Below, piece by piece: positions 35,201 through 45,781 of a stretch of 64,000 nucleotides of DNA. Source of the stretch: Vombatus ursinus (lineage: Eukaryota > Chordata > Mammalia > Diprotodontia > Vombatidae). The DNA is taken from positions 15,643,123 to 15,707,122 of the forward strand of contig NW_020954610.1 in the NCBI RefSeq assembly GCF_900497805.2, read 5' to 3'. Made by a program: the position numbers and the translations under genes. Position 1 is the first letter of the stretch. Every line of letters starts with the position of its first letter. The notes under the pieces are model-generated. The model was not told the DNA's origin. It did not search any database and saw only the letters and a list, made by a program, of their open reading frames with translations.

Positions 35201-35890
35201 ATTTCTAAAATATATAGAGAGAACTGAGTCAAATTTTTAAGAATACAAGTCATTCCCCAATTGATATTAAAATTGATTTCAAAGGACATGAACAGGCAAG
35301 TTTTCAGATGAAGAAATTAAAGCTATCTATACTCATATGAAAAAATGCTCTAAAATCACTGTTGATTAGAGAAATGCAAATCAAAACAACTCTGAAGTAC
35401 CACATCATACCTATCAGATTGGCTAACATGACAAAACAGGAAAAGGGTAAGTGTTGGAGAAGATGTGGAAAAATTGGAACACTAAGGCTTTGTTGGTGAA
35501 GATGTGAACTGATCCAACTATTCTGGAGAGCAATTTGCAACTATGCCCAAAGGGCTATAAAATTGTGCATACCCTTCAACCCAGCAATAGCATTTCTAGG
35601 GCTGTATCCCAAAGAGATCATAAAAAGGGAAAAGGACCCACATGTATAAAAATATTTATAGCAGCTCTTTTTGTGGTGGCAAAAAATTGGAAATTGAAGG
35701 GATGCCCATCAATTGGGGAATGGCTGAACAAGTCGTGGTATATGAATGTAATGCAATACTATTGTTCTATAAGAAATGATGAGCAGATGGCCTTAGAAAA
35801 ACCTGGAAAGATTTTCATGAACTGATGCTGAATGAAGTGAGCAGAACCAGGAGAATATTTGTACACAGTAACAGCAACATTGTGCAATGA
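32225..35890 (+). pseudogene. L1 ORF2 (endonuclease and reverse transcriptase), broken
   Basis: The start 'MERKTQLVIITLNVNGINSP' leads into an apurinic/apyrimidinic-type endonuclease ('NPTICCLQETH' at about 32326, 'SILNIHAPNGIAS' at 32516-32555, 'LLLGDLN' at 32608-32630) that stays open for 155 codons. The spacer before the reverse transcriptase has 'NNKTTYQNLWDAAKAVLRG' (33030-33085). Reverse transcriptase blocks are '[20 protein letters not shown]' (33761-33820), '[17 protein letters not shown]' (33868-33918), and the catalytic 'LSLFADDMMV' (34244-34273) with F-A-D-D in place. The homologous frame ends near TGA 35888-35890. Several frameshifts and stops separate these blocks. Confidence 0.9.
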
Positions 35891-36255
35891 TTAACTTTGA
35901 TAGGCTTAGTTCTTCTCAGCAATGCAAGGATCTAAAACAACACCAAAACACTCTTGATGGAAAATGCTATTCACATCCAGAAAAAAAAGAACTACAGTGT
36001 CTGAAAATGCAGATCAAAGAATACTGTTTGCTCTTTTTTGTTGTTGTTTTTTTCTTTCTCTTTGTTTCTCCAAGTAGTTCTAATCCTTCTTAAAAACATG
36101 ACTAATAAGAAAATATGTTTAATATGAATGTATATGTAGAGCTTATATCAGATTGCACACTGTCTTAGGGAGGGAAGAGGCAAGGAAGGGGGAGAAGATT
36201 TAAAACTCAAAATCTTGTGGAAATAAATGTTGAAAACTAAAAATAAATAAATAAT
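35891..36255 (+). other. L1 3'UTR and tail
   Basis: Includes a purine-rich 'gggagggaagaggcaagg' block (36168-36186) and the end 'aatcttgtggaaataaatg', then an A-rich ATAA-repeat tail. Confidence 0.8.
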
Positions 36256-36270
36256 AATGATATTGATTAC
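36256..36270 (+). repeat. Right 15-bp target duplication of the L1
   Basis: 'aatgatattgattac', exact copy of 29740-29754. Confidence 0.9.
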
Positions 36271-37879
36271 CATCAAATCATACCACACAGGTTGACTACC
36301 CAAACTAGCCGTATTTAAGGCACAATCCTCCACAGGTCCAAGTCTCAGGTCCATACTACTACTCAGAGGAAGCCAAACCTAAATCACAAATAAGATGGTC
36401 AAAATCTTTTTCACCAATGTCAAAGAATCATGGATTTAGAACTAGACTGATTCTTAGAGGCCATTGAGAAAAATCCCCTCATTTTATAGATGGTCAAACT
36501 GAAGCACAGAGAGGTTGAAACTTTTGCAAAATAGCAAATATGTAAGGTGGGATTTGAACTGAGTTATTTCTGACTCCAAATCCAGTGCCCTCTCTCTGAC
36601 ATCATACAACATACTTCTAGAACTGCCTACCCAACATCCTCTCCTGAAGTTATCTAGATCAAAGCTAAGCATTGCCTATGGACAATTATCCAGGATTCAG
36701 GAACATTCTGGATGTATAGCTCATTTAGTTGGGCAAGGACAACTTTCTGATGATGATAATCACCACTGTGATATGAGAGCTATGTGTGTGTCTTCACATA
36801 GAAAGGAGACAGACCTAGGAAGGACAAGCCATGCGAACCAATGGGCATTCCCTGGATGTAAGAACAGGGCAGATATATGTAAATCTCTAAGCTATATCTC
36901 CTGTTTCTCTAGAAGATTTTCTCTTAACTGTGCCTCAAAGCCAATCCACAGCAGGTTCCTCTATCACCTTGATTCCAACTGTGGCCCATAGACAAGTGAA
37001 AACACATAATACTATACCCATGATTTCCCTTTTTTTGAAAGATAGGAACATCTCCAACTATTTTTAGCTATTCAGACATCTTCTATGCTTCCTTGTTCAT
37101 AAATCTGAATATCATAGCAGCAGGCTATGCCCATAAAGATGGAAGACCTTCATTAAACAAAATAATTAGCTTTAATAAGAGAAGCAGATATAAGACAATT
37201 CACTAACTGATTTCCCCTGCTACAACGGATGTCTCCTGACAGTAGCCAGCATCTGGTCTTGACCTACGACATAAAGCTCAATTTTATAGAATTATCTCTC
37301 TTTTACTATCTGTTTTCCTCACATCAACCTTGTGAAGTAGGCAATGAATATATTAGTTTTTTTTCTTGTCTAGTCACTGTTTTCTTCATTCCTTATAGTT
37401 GTAAGGGAACAGCTTACAGACACATTAGCAGTTGCCATAGCCAAGTCCTTCACTGACCTGAGGAAAAGCTGAACATTTTATAGCCTTTTGAATTGGTTTG
37501 GGAAGACTGAAAAACAGAGATGAAAAGTAACATAGAAATAGGATATAGTTACAGCAGGTTGGGCAAGTGCAAAGTTTCCCCATAAGACAGAAATTTTCTC
37601 CTAGTGCTTCAGCATGGCATGCATAGTTTATAATAATATGAAATTCTCTAAGAACACAATAAAATTAGAAGGCACAGAACCCTGATCCCACATTTGGCAA
37701 CTGATTAAAAATATTGGATGAAACTTTGAGAAGATTCCTATAAGCATGGAGTTCCATAAAATGAAACAGTAGAGTTAAGGAGTAGAGGAAAGATAGGGGG
37801 TTCAATCAGTCATTTAGTTCTGAAGCCATTTAAATATATTGTCATGCCATTTATACCTTGTGGTAAAAATACCACACAA
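36271..37879. other. Intergenic, one SINE and unique sequence
   Basis: 36415-36605 is a reverse-strand MIR-type SINE ('gatggtcaaactgaagcaca', 'gggatttgaactgagt', 'gactccaaatccagtgccc'). 36610-37879 shows no gene, RNA or repeat class; frames of 62-75 codons have no domain. Confidence 0.5.
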
Positions 37880-38075
37880 TATTTTGTAGTAGATTGAATG
37901 CTGGATTTGAAGTCACAAAGACCTGAGTTCAAATCTTGTCTCAAATATTTAAGTAGCTATATGAATTTGGGCAATTTACTATTTGGGCCTCAGTTCTTTA
38001 CTTGTAAAATTAAGAGATTCGACTTGATGGTTATTTTTTTATCTCCCAGCTCTAAATTTACAATCCTATGATTCT
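37880..38075 (+). repeat. MIR-type SINE
   Basis: 'gattgaatgctggatttgaag', 'gacctgagttcaaatcttg', 'gggcctcagttctttacttg' and 'atctcccagctctaaattt' in order. Confidence 0.75.
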
Positions 38076-38138
38076 ATGAAATCTTTGGTTGAAACCAGAT
38101 ATTCCATAGTATTCTCTTTCTCTGCTTCCTCTTTCTTT

Positions 38139-41100
38139 TCATTATTTAATATTTTATTTTTTCCTAATTACATGTAAAAACAATGTTAACATTCTTTTTT
38201 TCAAATTTTGAGTTCCAAATTCTATTCCTCCCACCCTTCTCCCCATTGAGAAGGCAAGCAATTTGACATGTGTGGTTATGCAAAATACATTTCCATGTAA
38301 GTCATTCTATGAAAGAAAACACAGACAAAAAAAATCCAAGAAAAATAAGAAAGTAAAGAAAAAGTATCTGATCTGTATTCAGCCTCTACCAATTCTTTCT
38401 CTGGAGGTAGACAGCACATTTCATCATAAGTCCTACAGAATTGTCTTGGATGATTGTATTGCTGATTTTTCATAGTGATCATGATACATTATTGCTGTTA
38501 CTGTGTATAATGTTCTCCTGGTTCTGCTCATTTCACTTTGCATCAGTTCATGAAAGTCTTCCCATGTTATTTTCTGAGAGCATCCTGCTCATCATTTCTT
38601 AAAGCACAACAGTATTCTATCACAATCATACACAACAACCTGTTCAGCTATTCCCCAACTGATGGACATCTCCTCAATTTTTAATTCTTTGCCACGACTA
38701 AAAGAGCTGCTATAAATATTTTTGTGCACATATGTCCTTTTTTGCTTTTTATCTCTTTGGGATACAGACCTAGTAGTGGTATCACTTAGTCAAAGGGTAT
38801 GCATGGTTTTATAGCCCTTTGGACATGGCTCTCCAACATGATTGAATCAATATACAACTTCACCAGTTGTACATTAGTGTTTTAATTTTCCCATATCCCC
38901 TCCAACATTTGCCATTTTCCTTTTCTGTTATATTAGCCAATCTGACAGGTAGTAGTTCAGAGTTGTTTTAATTTGCATTTCTCTCATCAACAGTGATTCA
39001 AACTTTGTCTGCAAAATGCCTGTTCATATCCTTTGACCATTTATCAATTGAGGAATGCTCTTATTTCCATACATTTGACTCTATATTCTATATGTATTTT
39101 TTTTCATGGTAGTGATTACCAACTATGTATTTCTTTCCATCCTATTTTCCCCATTTACCTTACAATCTCTCTCCTTTTACCCTGTCCATTCTCAAAAGTA
39201 TTTGCTCCTGACTTTTATCTCCCTAAAACTGCCTTCACTTTTATCAGCTCCCCCTTTTTCCTATTCCCTTCCCTTCCTACTTTCTTGCATGATATGATAG
39301 ATTTCTATCCCCAACTGAGTGTGTATATTATTCACTCTTTGAGTTAATTCCAATGAGAGTAAGGTTCATATGCTTTCCTCCTTGCTTCCCCCATTTTCCC
39401 CTCCACTATAAAATCTCTTTCAGGACTTTTCTATGTCAGATAATTTATCCCATTCTAACTCTCCCTTTCTCCTTCTCCCAGTGCATCCTTCTTTCTCATC
39501 CCTTAATTTTAGTTTTTTAGGTAATCATTCCTTCACATTCAACTCACTTCTCTTTCTATCCATATATACTCCTAACTGCCCTAATAATGAGAAAGGTTTT
39601 AGGAGTTATAAATATCATTTGCCTGCATAGGAATACAAAATGTTCAACCTTATTGAATCCCTTAAGATTTCTCTTTCCTGTTTATCTTTTTATGCTTCTG
39701 TTGCTTCTTGTATTTGAAAGTCAAATTTTCTACTCAACTCAGGCTGTTTATCAGGAATGCTTGAAAGCCCTCTATTTCATTGAATGTCCATTTTTTCTCT
39801 GAAGGATTATACTCAGTTTTGCTGGGTAGGTGATTCTTGGTTGCAATCTTAGTTCTTTTGCCCTCCAGAATGTCATATTCCAAGCCCTCAGATCCTTTAA
39901 TGTAGAAGCTGCTCAATCTTGTATTATCCTCACTGTGGCTCCACGACATTTGAATTCTTTTTGGCTGCTTGCAGTATTTTCTCCTTGATCTGGGAGCTCT
40001 GGAATTTGGCTATAATATTCCTGGCAGTTTTCTTTTTGGTATCTCTTTCAGGAGATGATTGGTAGATTCTTTTACTTTCTTTTTTACCTTCTGGTTCTAG
40101 AATATTAGGGAAGTTTTCCTTGATAATTTCTTAAAAGATGATATGTAGGTTCTTTTGTTTATCATGATTTTCAGGTAGTCCAATAATTTTAAAATTATCT
40201 CTCCTGGATCTATTTTCTAGGTCAGTTTTTTTTTTCCAATGAGATATTTCATCTTCTCTCTTATTTTTTCATTCTTTTGGTTTTGTTTTATTGTTTCCTT
40301 GATTTCTCAAGTCACTAGCTTCCACTTTCTTCAGTGAATTTTTGTACTTCTTTTTCCATTTGGCCAAGTCTACTTTTTAAGGAGTTCTCTTCAGTGAATT
40401 TTTGTATATCTTTTTTTCCATTTGGCTAATTCTGCTTTTCAAGACATTCTTCTCTTTGTTGGATATTTGTGCCTCTCTTACCATTTAGCCTAGTCTGTTT
40501 TTTAAGGTATTATTTTCTTTCATATTTTTTGTGCCTCCTTTACCCAGCTGTTGACTTTTTTTCGTATTTTTCTTGCATCGCTCTCATTTCTCTTCCCAAT
40601 TTTTCCTCTACCTATCTTAGTTGATTTTTAAAACCCTTTTTTGAGCTCTTCCCTGGCCTGAGACCAATTCCTATTTTTCTTTGAGGCTTTGGATTCAGGA
40701 ATTTTTACTTTGTTGTCTTCTTCTGAGTGTGTTTTGATTTTCCTTGTCTCCATAGTAACTTTCTATGGTCAGAATTTTTCCTATTGTTTGTTTACTTTCC
40801 AGTTTATTTCTTGACTTTTAACTCTAAGCTAAAGTGGGGCTCTATTTCTCAATTGAGGGAGAGGGCACTGTCCCAAGCTTCAGGTTTTTTGTGCAGTTGT
40901 TTTCAGAGGTAATTCTGGGGACCTGTAAGTTTTCGATTCTTCCAAGGTAGTATGATCTAGGGAGAAGTGTGTTTACTACTCTCCTGTACTGTGCACTGGT
41001 TTGTGAATAGCCACAAGTACTCTTTTTGGCCCTGGATTGTGACCAAGGTCCCTGCTCCCCTGTAGCTGCAAGCTCTACTGTGCTAGTGTTCCTTCTCACA

Positions 41101-41543
41101 CTGGGACTAAGACCCAGGACTTCGACCCAGATCCAAGTGTAGGCAATGTAACAGAGACCTGCTCCTGGTGTTAGCAAAGGGACCCTTATAAATCTCCTTC
41201 TGACTCATTGTCTAATCCCCTTACCATCTGTGGGCTGAGAGGTCTGGAAATTGCCATGGCTGCCACTGATTCATTGCCCTGAGGCCTGTTCCTGGTTTGT
41301 TGGGACCTGGTCTGGACAGCGTGACCTGTGCTGGACTGAGTTCCTCTCTCACCCTGGTGCAACAGACCTTTCCTGTTGACTTTCTAAGTTATCTTGGCTT
41401 GGAAAATTATTTTACTCCATCTTTTTGTGAGTTCTGTCACTCTAGAATTTGTTTAGAGTCATTATTTAAAGGTATTTGGAGAGGTTTGGGGCAGAGTTCA
41501 GGCAAGTCCCTGCCTTTACTCCTCCATCTTGGCTCTGCCTGCC
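38139..41543 (-). mobile_element. HAL1-like L1 lacking most of ORF2 (copy B)
   Basis: Read on the - strand, a 5'UTR starts at about 41543 ('gcagagccaagatggaggag', with a YY1-type CAAGATGG). ORF1 runs from about 40755 to 39710 with a coiled coil and a conserved C-terminal half: the RNA-binding segment is the complement of about 40100-40220 and 'ISPERD'-type sequence lies near 40055. Then comes the inter-ORF spacer, and the first 14 or so codons of ORF2 (ATG at 39140). The sequence then jumps directly, near 39075, to the last ~600 bp of ORF2, equivalent to L1 position 35262 onwards, followed by the normal 3'UTR. About 3 kb carrying endonuclease and reverse transcriptase are missing. ORF1 itself has stops. 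This is the half-L1 layout known in other mammals. It depended on L1 enzymes in trans, or is an internally deleted copy. Confidence 0.85.
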
Positions 41544-41544
41544 T

Positions 41545-41641
41545 AGTTCTTTATTTTATAGACAAAGAGTTCAAAAGGCAAAGTGATTTAATCAAGGTCA
41601 TATGGATAGTGTGTTTTAACTACTCACCTGAGCTGTCACAG
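41545..41641 (-). repeat. MIR-type SINE fragment at the L1 edge
   Basis: 'ttttatagacaaagagttc' and 'aagtgatttaatcaaggtca' fit a reverse-strand MIR and suggest the HAL1-like element landed in an older SINE. Confidence 0.45.
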
Positions 41642-41642
41642 G

Positions 41643-41730
41643 CAATTTTTTATGCCTAGGACAAGGAACACAAAGTATGCCTTTAAAGGCATTCGTCGTC
41701 CCAGGTTCCTCGTCCCAGGCACAAAATTTG
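41643..41730. repeat. Imperfect hairpin with nested palindrome
   Basis: 41643-41669 ('caattttttatgcctagg' then 'acaaggaac') pairs with 41705-41730 ('gttcctcgtcccaggc' then 'acaaaatttg') with a few mismatches. The palindrome 'gcctttaaaggc' lies inside the loop, and 'cgtcccagg' is directly repeated. Confidence 0.75.
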
Positions 41731-41904
41731 CCTTTAAATGTTGTTGGAAATGAAGGGCAATGGACCAAGTCAGAGTTCGCCTAGGATGTACCTGCATACA
41801 CAATTAGTAGCTTCCTATTAGGTTGCTTAAATGTAATAATTATTTCTTTGTTTTTGTTTTGTTTTTGTATACCCAGTGCCTAGAACAGTTCATAGAACAT
41901 AAGG
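41731..41904. other. Short intergenic stretch
   Basis: Ends in a CORE-SINE-like tail ('cccagtgcctagaacagttc', 41872-41891) directly before family B. Confidence 0.4.
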
Positions 41905-42455
41905 TTGTTGTTTGTTCTTTGTTTTCAAAGAGGACCAATGACATCACAGATAATATCTTGACTTGCAAGTGAATTGAATTTAAATGGGGTAGAGCTGCAC
42001 AAAGTCATCAGCCTCAGTCTCTCTTCCAGTTATTAAAGTCCAGTGGCAAGACAAAAGTCAGGAAGACTGGCAATGGCCCAGGATACAATGGATGATTTTG
42101 GCACCTTTGATGTCTGACCAAGCTCTAAGCACTTCACAGCACCTATGTCAGCTGCCTTCATGGTCACTTGAAAAAAATTGTTCTTATTGGCTCATTCTGC
42201 CAGGGGAAGTCTTCATATGCTTGGAATAGACATCCCCTTAACTCACCAATGGGTTTGAGGCCTGTTCGTTACCTCAACCTGATTTAGCCCATATGCCAAG
42301 AGATTTTTACCAGTGTGTGGCTGCTATGCATGCTACAGCTTCTTGGAGCTACAAGTGATAGTTGGGTAAATCAGAGGGACACCAAAGATAGATGACTAAC
42401 CCTGAAAAGGGCTCAGCAGCCCTCACAACAGAGGGTTATCCTCCCTCAGGGAGGA
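41905..42455 (-). repeat. Unclassified dispersed repeat, family B copy 3
   Basis: Reverse orientation: 'gttgttgtttgttctttg' (complement of the AACA end), 'aaagaggaccaatgacatc', 'cttgacttgcaagtgaat', 'aaagtcatcagcctcagt', 'gcccaggatacaatgg'. It extends about 280 bp beyond the parts shared with the other copies ('catgctacagcttcttggag', 'ggacaccaaagatagatg'), so it shows more of the family. Confidence 0.6.
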
Positions 42456-43390
42456 ATGGAACATAATAGATGCTTAGCAAATGCTTATTAATTTATTGTT
42501 CATTTCAACTAAGCCCAATTATTTATACTAAAGGAATATAATTGCAGTCTGTGTCCTCTAAATGTCAGCTTCCAGGGGCAACTTCTGCTTATCCTACTCC
42601 GGCTAAAACTTGACCTTTCCACGTAAGCATAGATATACTCTCCATATACACGCACATACTCTTTTACTCTGCCTCTCCCAAACCTGAAACTGCCTTATAC
42701 GTCCTCCCAACTCTATTTCTTCCTCACCCAGATAGGAGTCAAGCGACCTATTTTCATCTAGACATAGGGCAAGGGTTACTAGAAGAGTAATACTCTCTTA
42801 CTATTATATAGTATTTATGATTTATGAAGCATTTTTTACATCTATTATCTCCATTGATCCTCACAACACAGTAATAGGTAGGACAGATATCATAACTCAT
42901 CCATGAATTTTCATTTTGTGAGTTTATTTATCCATGCCCTGCCATAAATCCTCATGAAAGAATTTCCCAAGGTACTAGAGACCTTCTTCTCTAGGTCTTT
43001 TGACATTAGGTGAATACCAGTGTAGTTTGTGGGTTGTTAATCAATCAATAAGCATTTATTAAACACTTGTCAGTATTGTGGATAGAAAGACAAAAATGAA
43101 ACGGTCCCTCCTTTGAAGGAGCTTACATTATTTTTGGGGGGGGGGGAGGGAACAGTATATAGATAAACATAAAAATGAGATAATTTGGTGAAGGGAGGGA
43201 GGCACTAGCAGAGAAGGAGAACAGGAAAGTCATTATGCAGAAGGAAGAACTTGCACTTAACTTTATAGGAAATTAGGAATATTAAGAGGCAGAGGCACAA
43301 AAGAAGTGTGTTCCATGCATGTGGACAGCCAGAAGTGTGCTTGGTAAATGTTTATCAACCAGTTCTTCAGAAAAAATGTATGTATAATAC
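42456..43390. other. Intergenic with several short old repeats
   Basis: 42790-42900 is a MIR-like core. 43035-43130 is the THER/MIR3-like block ('aagcatttattaaacacttg', 'gaaggagcttacatta'). A G-run lies at 43136-43147. 43190-43360 resembles an ancient dispersed repeat also seen at 49090. No gene. Confidence 0.5.
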
Positions 43391-43555
43391 ACTTTTAGGT
43401 TTAATCTGAATTATTAACATTTTCTCCATCTTTTTCTTAAGTCTAAAATCTAGACAATCAACAAAATAATAAATCAAACCTTGATTTGTAGCATTTGCTT
43501 ATTTCTGAGGTGTAAATGTTTCCACTGAAAATTTAACAATTGGATCTTGGAGCTT
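43391..43555 (+). repeat. Ancient dispersed element, copy 2
   Basis: Collinear with 8241-8385; see that entry. The longer of the two, with an additional CT-rich 13-bp segment. Confidence 0.6.
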
Positions 43556-44189
43556 GTTTGAGCTGACTCCAGCACACTCCAACATCCCACGAAAAGGCAG
43601 AAGATAGAAGCAAAAGCATCAGCATAAGGAAATAAGCATTAGATTGACTGGCCTAAAGAATATTTATGTATGAGAACAATTTGGAAATGTAGTTTGGAGC
43701 CAGGTTGTAGAGCACTTTAAATATTAAACAGAGAAGTGCATGACTGGCCTTTCCCAGTCATATACCTTGGGGATGGTGTCTCTTGTGCCACTTCTTGGAT
43801 ATGTCATCATTGGTAATAGACAGTGACCTACCTAAGCCCATGATATTATTCCTTTGCCTTCTTTTAACTCTGAAAATTGTAGTGTTCTATGTTTCATAGA
43901 CACAAAGCAATACTGGGATAATCCCAGAATTAAAAAGCATGAGTTTTAAAAAGCTGAATGTTAAGAAACTTGGATGTGGAGAAGATTTAAGAAAATGCAC
44001 CTGCCTCCTTTCTTTGCAGTGGGGGAAGGGAGGATGTGGGTGGAAATGATGAATATACAGTCAGACTCAGTTCATGTGTTAATTACTTTTGGTGAACTTT
44101 TTCTCTCTTTTAAAAAATATTTGTTGCAAAGGATGACTCTCTGGGTAGGGAACAAAAGAGGGATATATTCAGAATAAAGGTTTCCAATT
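43556..44189. other. Intergenic, no gene recognised
   Basis: Contains possible ancient repeat traces ('gtagagcactttaaatatta', 43708-43727). The 67-codon frame at 43974-44177 has no domain. Confidence 0.4.
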
Positions 44190-45587
44190 TATGTATTTCC
44201 TCGCTCATCTTTAATATATCCTCTTTTGTGCTTATTTTAGGTTTGTTTATTTGTTGGGTTTCCAATTTTTAAGTACATATTTAGTTCATTAATCCTTTCT
44301 TTTTCTATTTTGTTCATGTATAATTTTAAGGACATGATTTTCCTCCTGAGGACTGCTTTAGCAACATCCCAGAAATATTGGAATCTTGTTTCATCATTAT
44401 CATTTTCTTTTACATAATTATTCATTGTTTCTATGATTTGTTTTTTGACCCATTCATTGCTCAAGATGTTATTGTTAAGTCTCCATTTGGGTCTGTATCT
44501 TTTGTCTGAGGTCCCTGAACCAATTTCTGTTCTTAATTGCATTGTGGTCTGTAAAGGACATATTGACTATTTCTGTATTTTTACATTTATTGGAAATATT
44601 TCTGTGCCCTAGTACATGGTCAGTTTTTGGAAAGGTTGCATGTGGTGCAGAGAAATATGTTTATTCTTTTGCTGTCCCATTTAGATGATGCCATAAGTCT
44701 TTTAATTCTAGTTCCTCCAGAAATTTGTTCAGTTCCTTATTTTCCTTTTCGATTATCTTTCTGTTAGACTTACCCAAAACTGACAAGAGGGATATTGAAG
44801 TTCCCTGTCACTATCTCTGTTACTATCTATGCCTTCTTGAAGCGCAGATAGTATTTCCTTTATGAATTTTGATACTAAAGCATTTGGAGCACATAAGTTT
44901 ATTACTGATATTGGTTTATTTTTATGGTTCCTTTCAGCATAATATAATTTCTTCATTTATTCCTTTTTAATTTTTGAATGTTTGTTTTTGCTTTGTCAGA
45001 TAGTATGATGGGAACTCCTGCTTTTTAGGATTCACTTGATGCATGGTAAATTTTTTTTTTCTGGCCCCTCAGTTTTATTTTGTGTATGTCTAACTGTGGT
45101 TCTTGTAAGCAGCAGATTGTAGGGTTTTATTTCCTTATCCAATCTTTCACTCTTTATTGTTTTTTGGATTGTTTAATCTATTCACATTTGAAGTTATAAG
45201 AGTTAGGCTTGTATTTTCCTCCATTTCTCTCTAAAGTTGTTATGGAATTTCCCCCTCTTCTTTTGTAAATACAGTATTATGTTCTTTCAGTTAATTTAAT
45301 CTGCTTTTAAGGTTACTCTGTTCCCACTGGCTTTCTTCCTCTCACCCCTAATCCTCTCTTCTAATTTGTTACCCTTTCCCCTTTAGGGCTTTCTTTACTT
45401 GCTCCTCTCTCCTGCTTTTATCTGGTTATATTTATTTCCCTCCTCTTTTTCCCTCTGAGTTAAGTAGATTCTCTCTTCTTCTTCCCACCTCCAACTAGTT
45501 CTGTTCATAGTTTTTAAATTTTTTTGTGCCCCTATCCATAAAGAATTTCTCTCACTCTCTTCATTTTCCATCTTCTCTTTCTGTTCT

Positions 45588-45595
45588 CTCTAGAC
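45588..45595 (+). repeat. Left 8-bp target duplication of MITE copy 2
   Basis: 'ctctagac', identical to 45782-45789. An 8-bp duplication is the hAT hallmark. Confidence 0.9.
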
Positions 45596-45781
45596 TGGGG
45601 TGGGAAACCTGCCACCTCAAAGCTACTTGTGGCCCTCTAGGTCCTCAAGTGTAGCCCTTTGATTGAATCCAAACTTCACAGAACAAATCCCCTTCTGTGA
45701 AGTTTGGATTCAATCAAAGGGCCACACTTGAGGACCTGGAGAGCCACATGTAGCCTCAAGGTCACAGGTCCCCCACCTATG
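45596..45781. mobile_element. Palindromic hAT-type MITE, copy 2
   Basis: Inverted ends 'tggggtgggaaacctg' and the complement of 'ataggtgggggacctg'. The arms are almost perfect over about 85 bp each ('aaacttcacagaacaaatcc' facing 'ttctgtgaagtttggattc'). Flanked by exact 8-bp repeats and inserted in the inter-ORF region of the L1 around it. Confidence 0.92.

Larger units (their letters stand above)
29755..36255 (+). mobile_element. Full-length LINE-1, inactive
   Basis: About 6.5 kb between exact 15-bp target duplications. It starts with a 5'UTR containing 'cccaagatgacagagtaag', at the place of the YY1-type start of L1 promoters, and ends in 'gaaataaatgttgaaaac' with an A/ATAA-rich tail. ORF1, an inter-ORF spacer and ORF2 (endonuclease, reverse transcriptase, C-terminal region) are in the normal order, but many stops and frameshifts break both frames, so it cannot move by itself. 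The neighbouring A-tailed SINEs and the ZDHHC9 retrocopy are the kind of insertions its relatives make. Confidence 0.93.
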
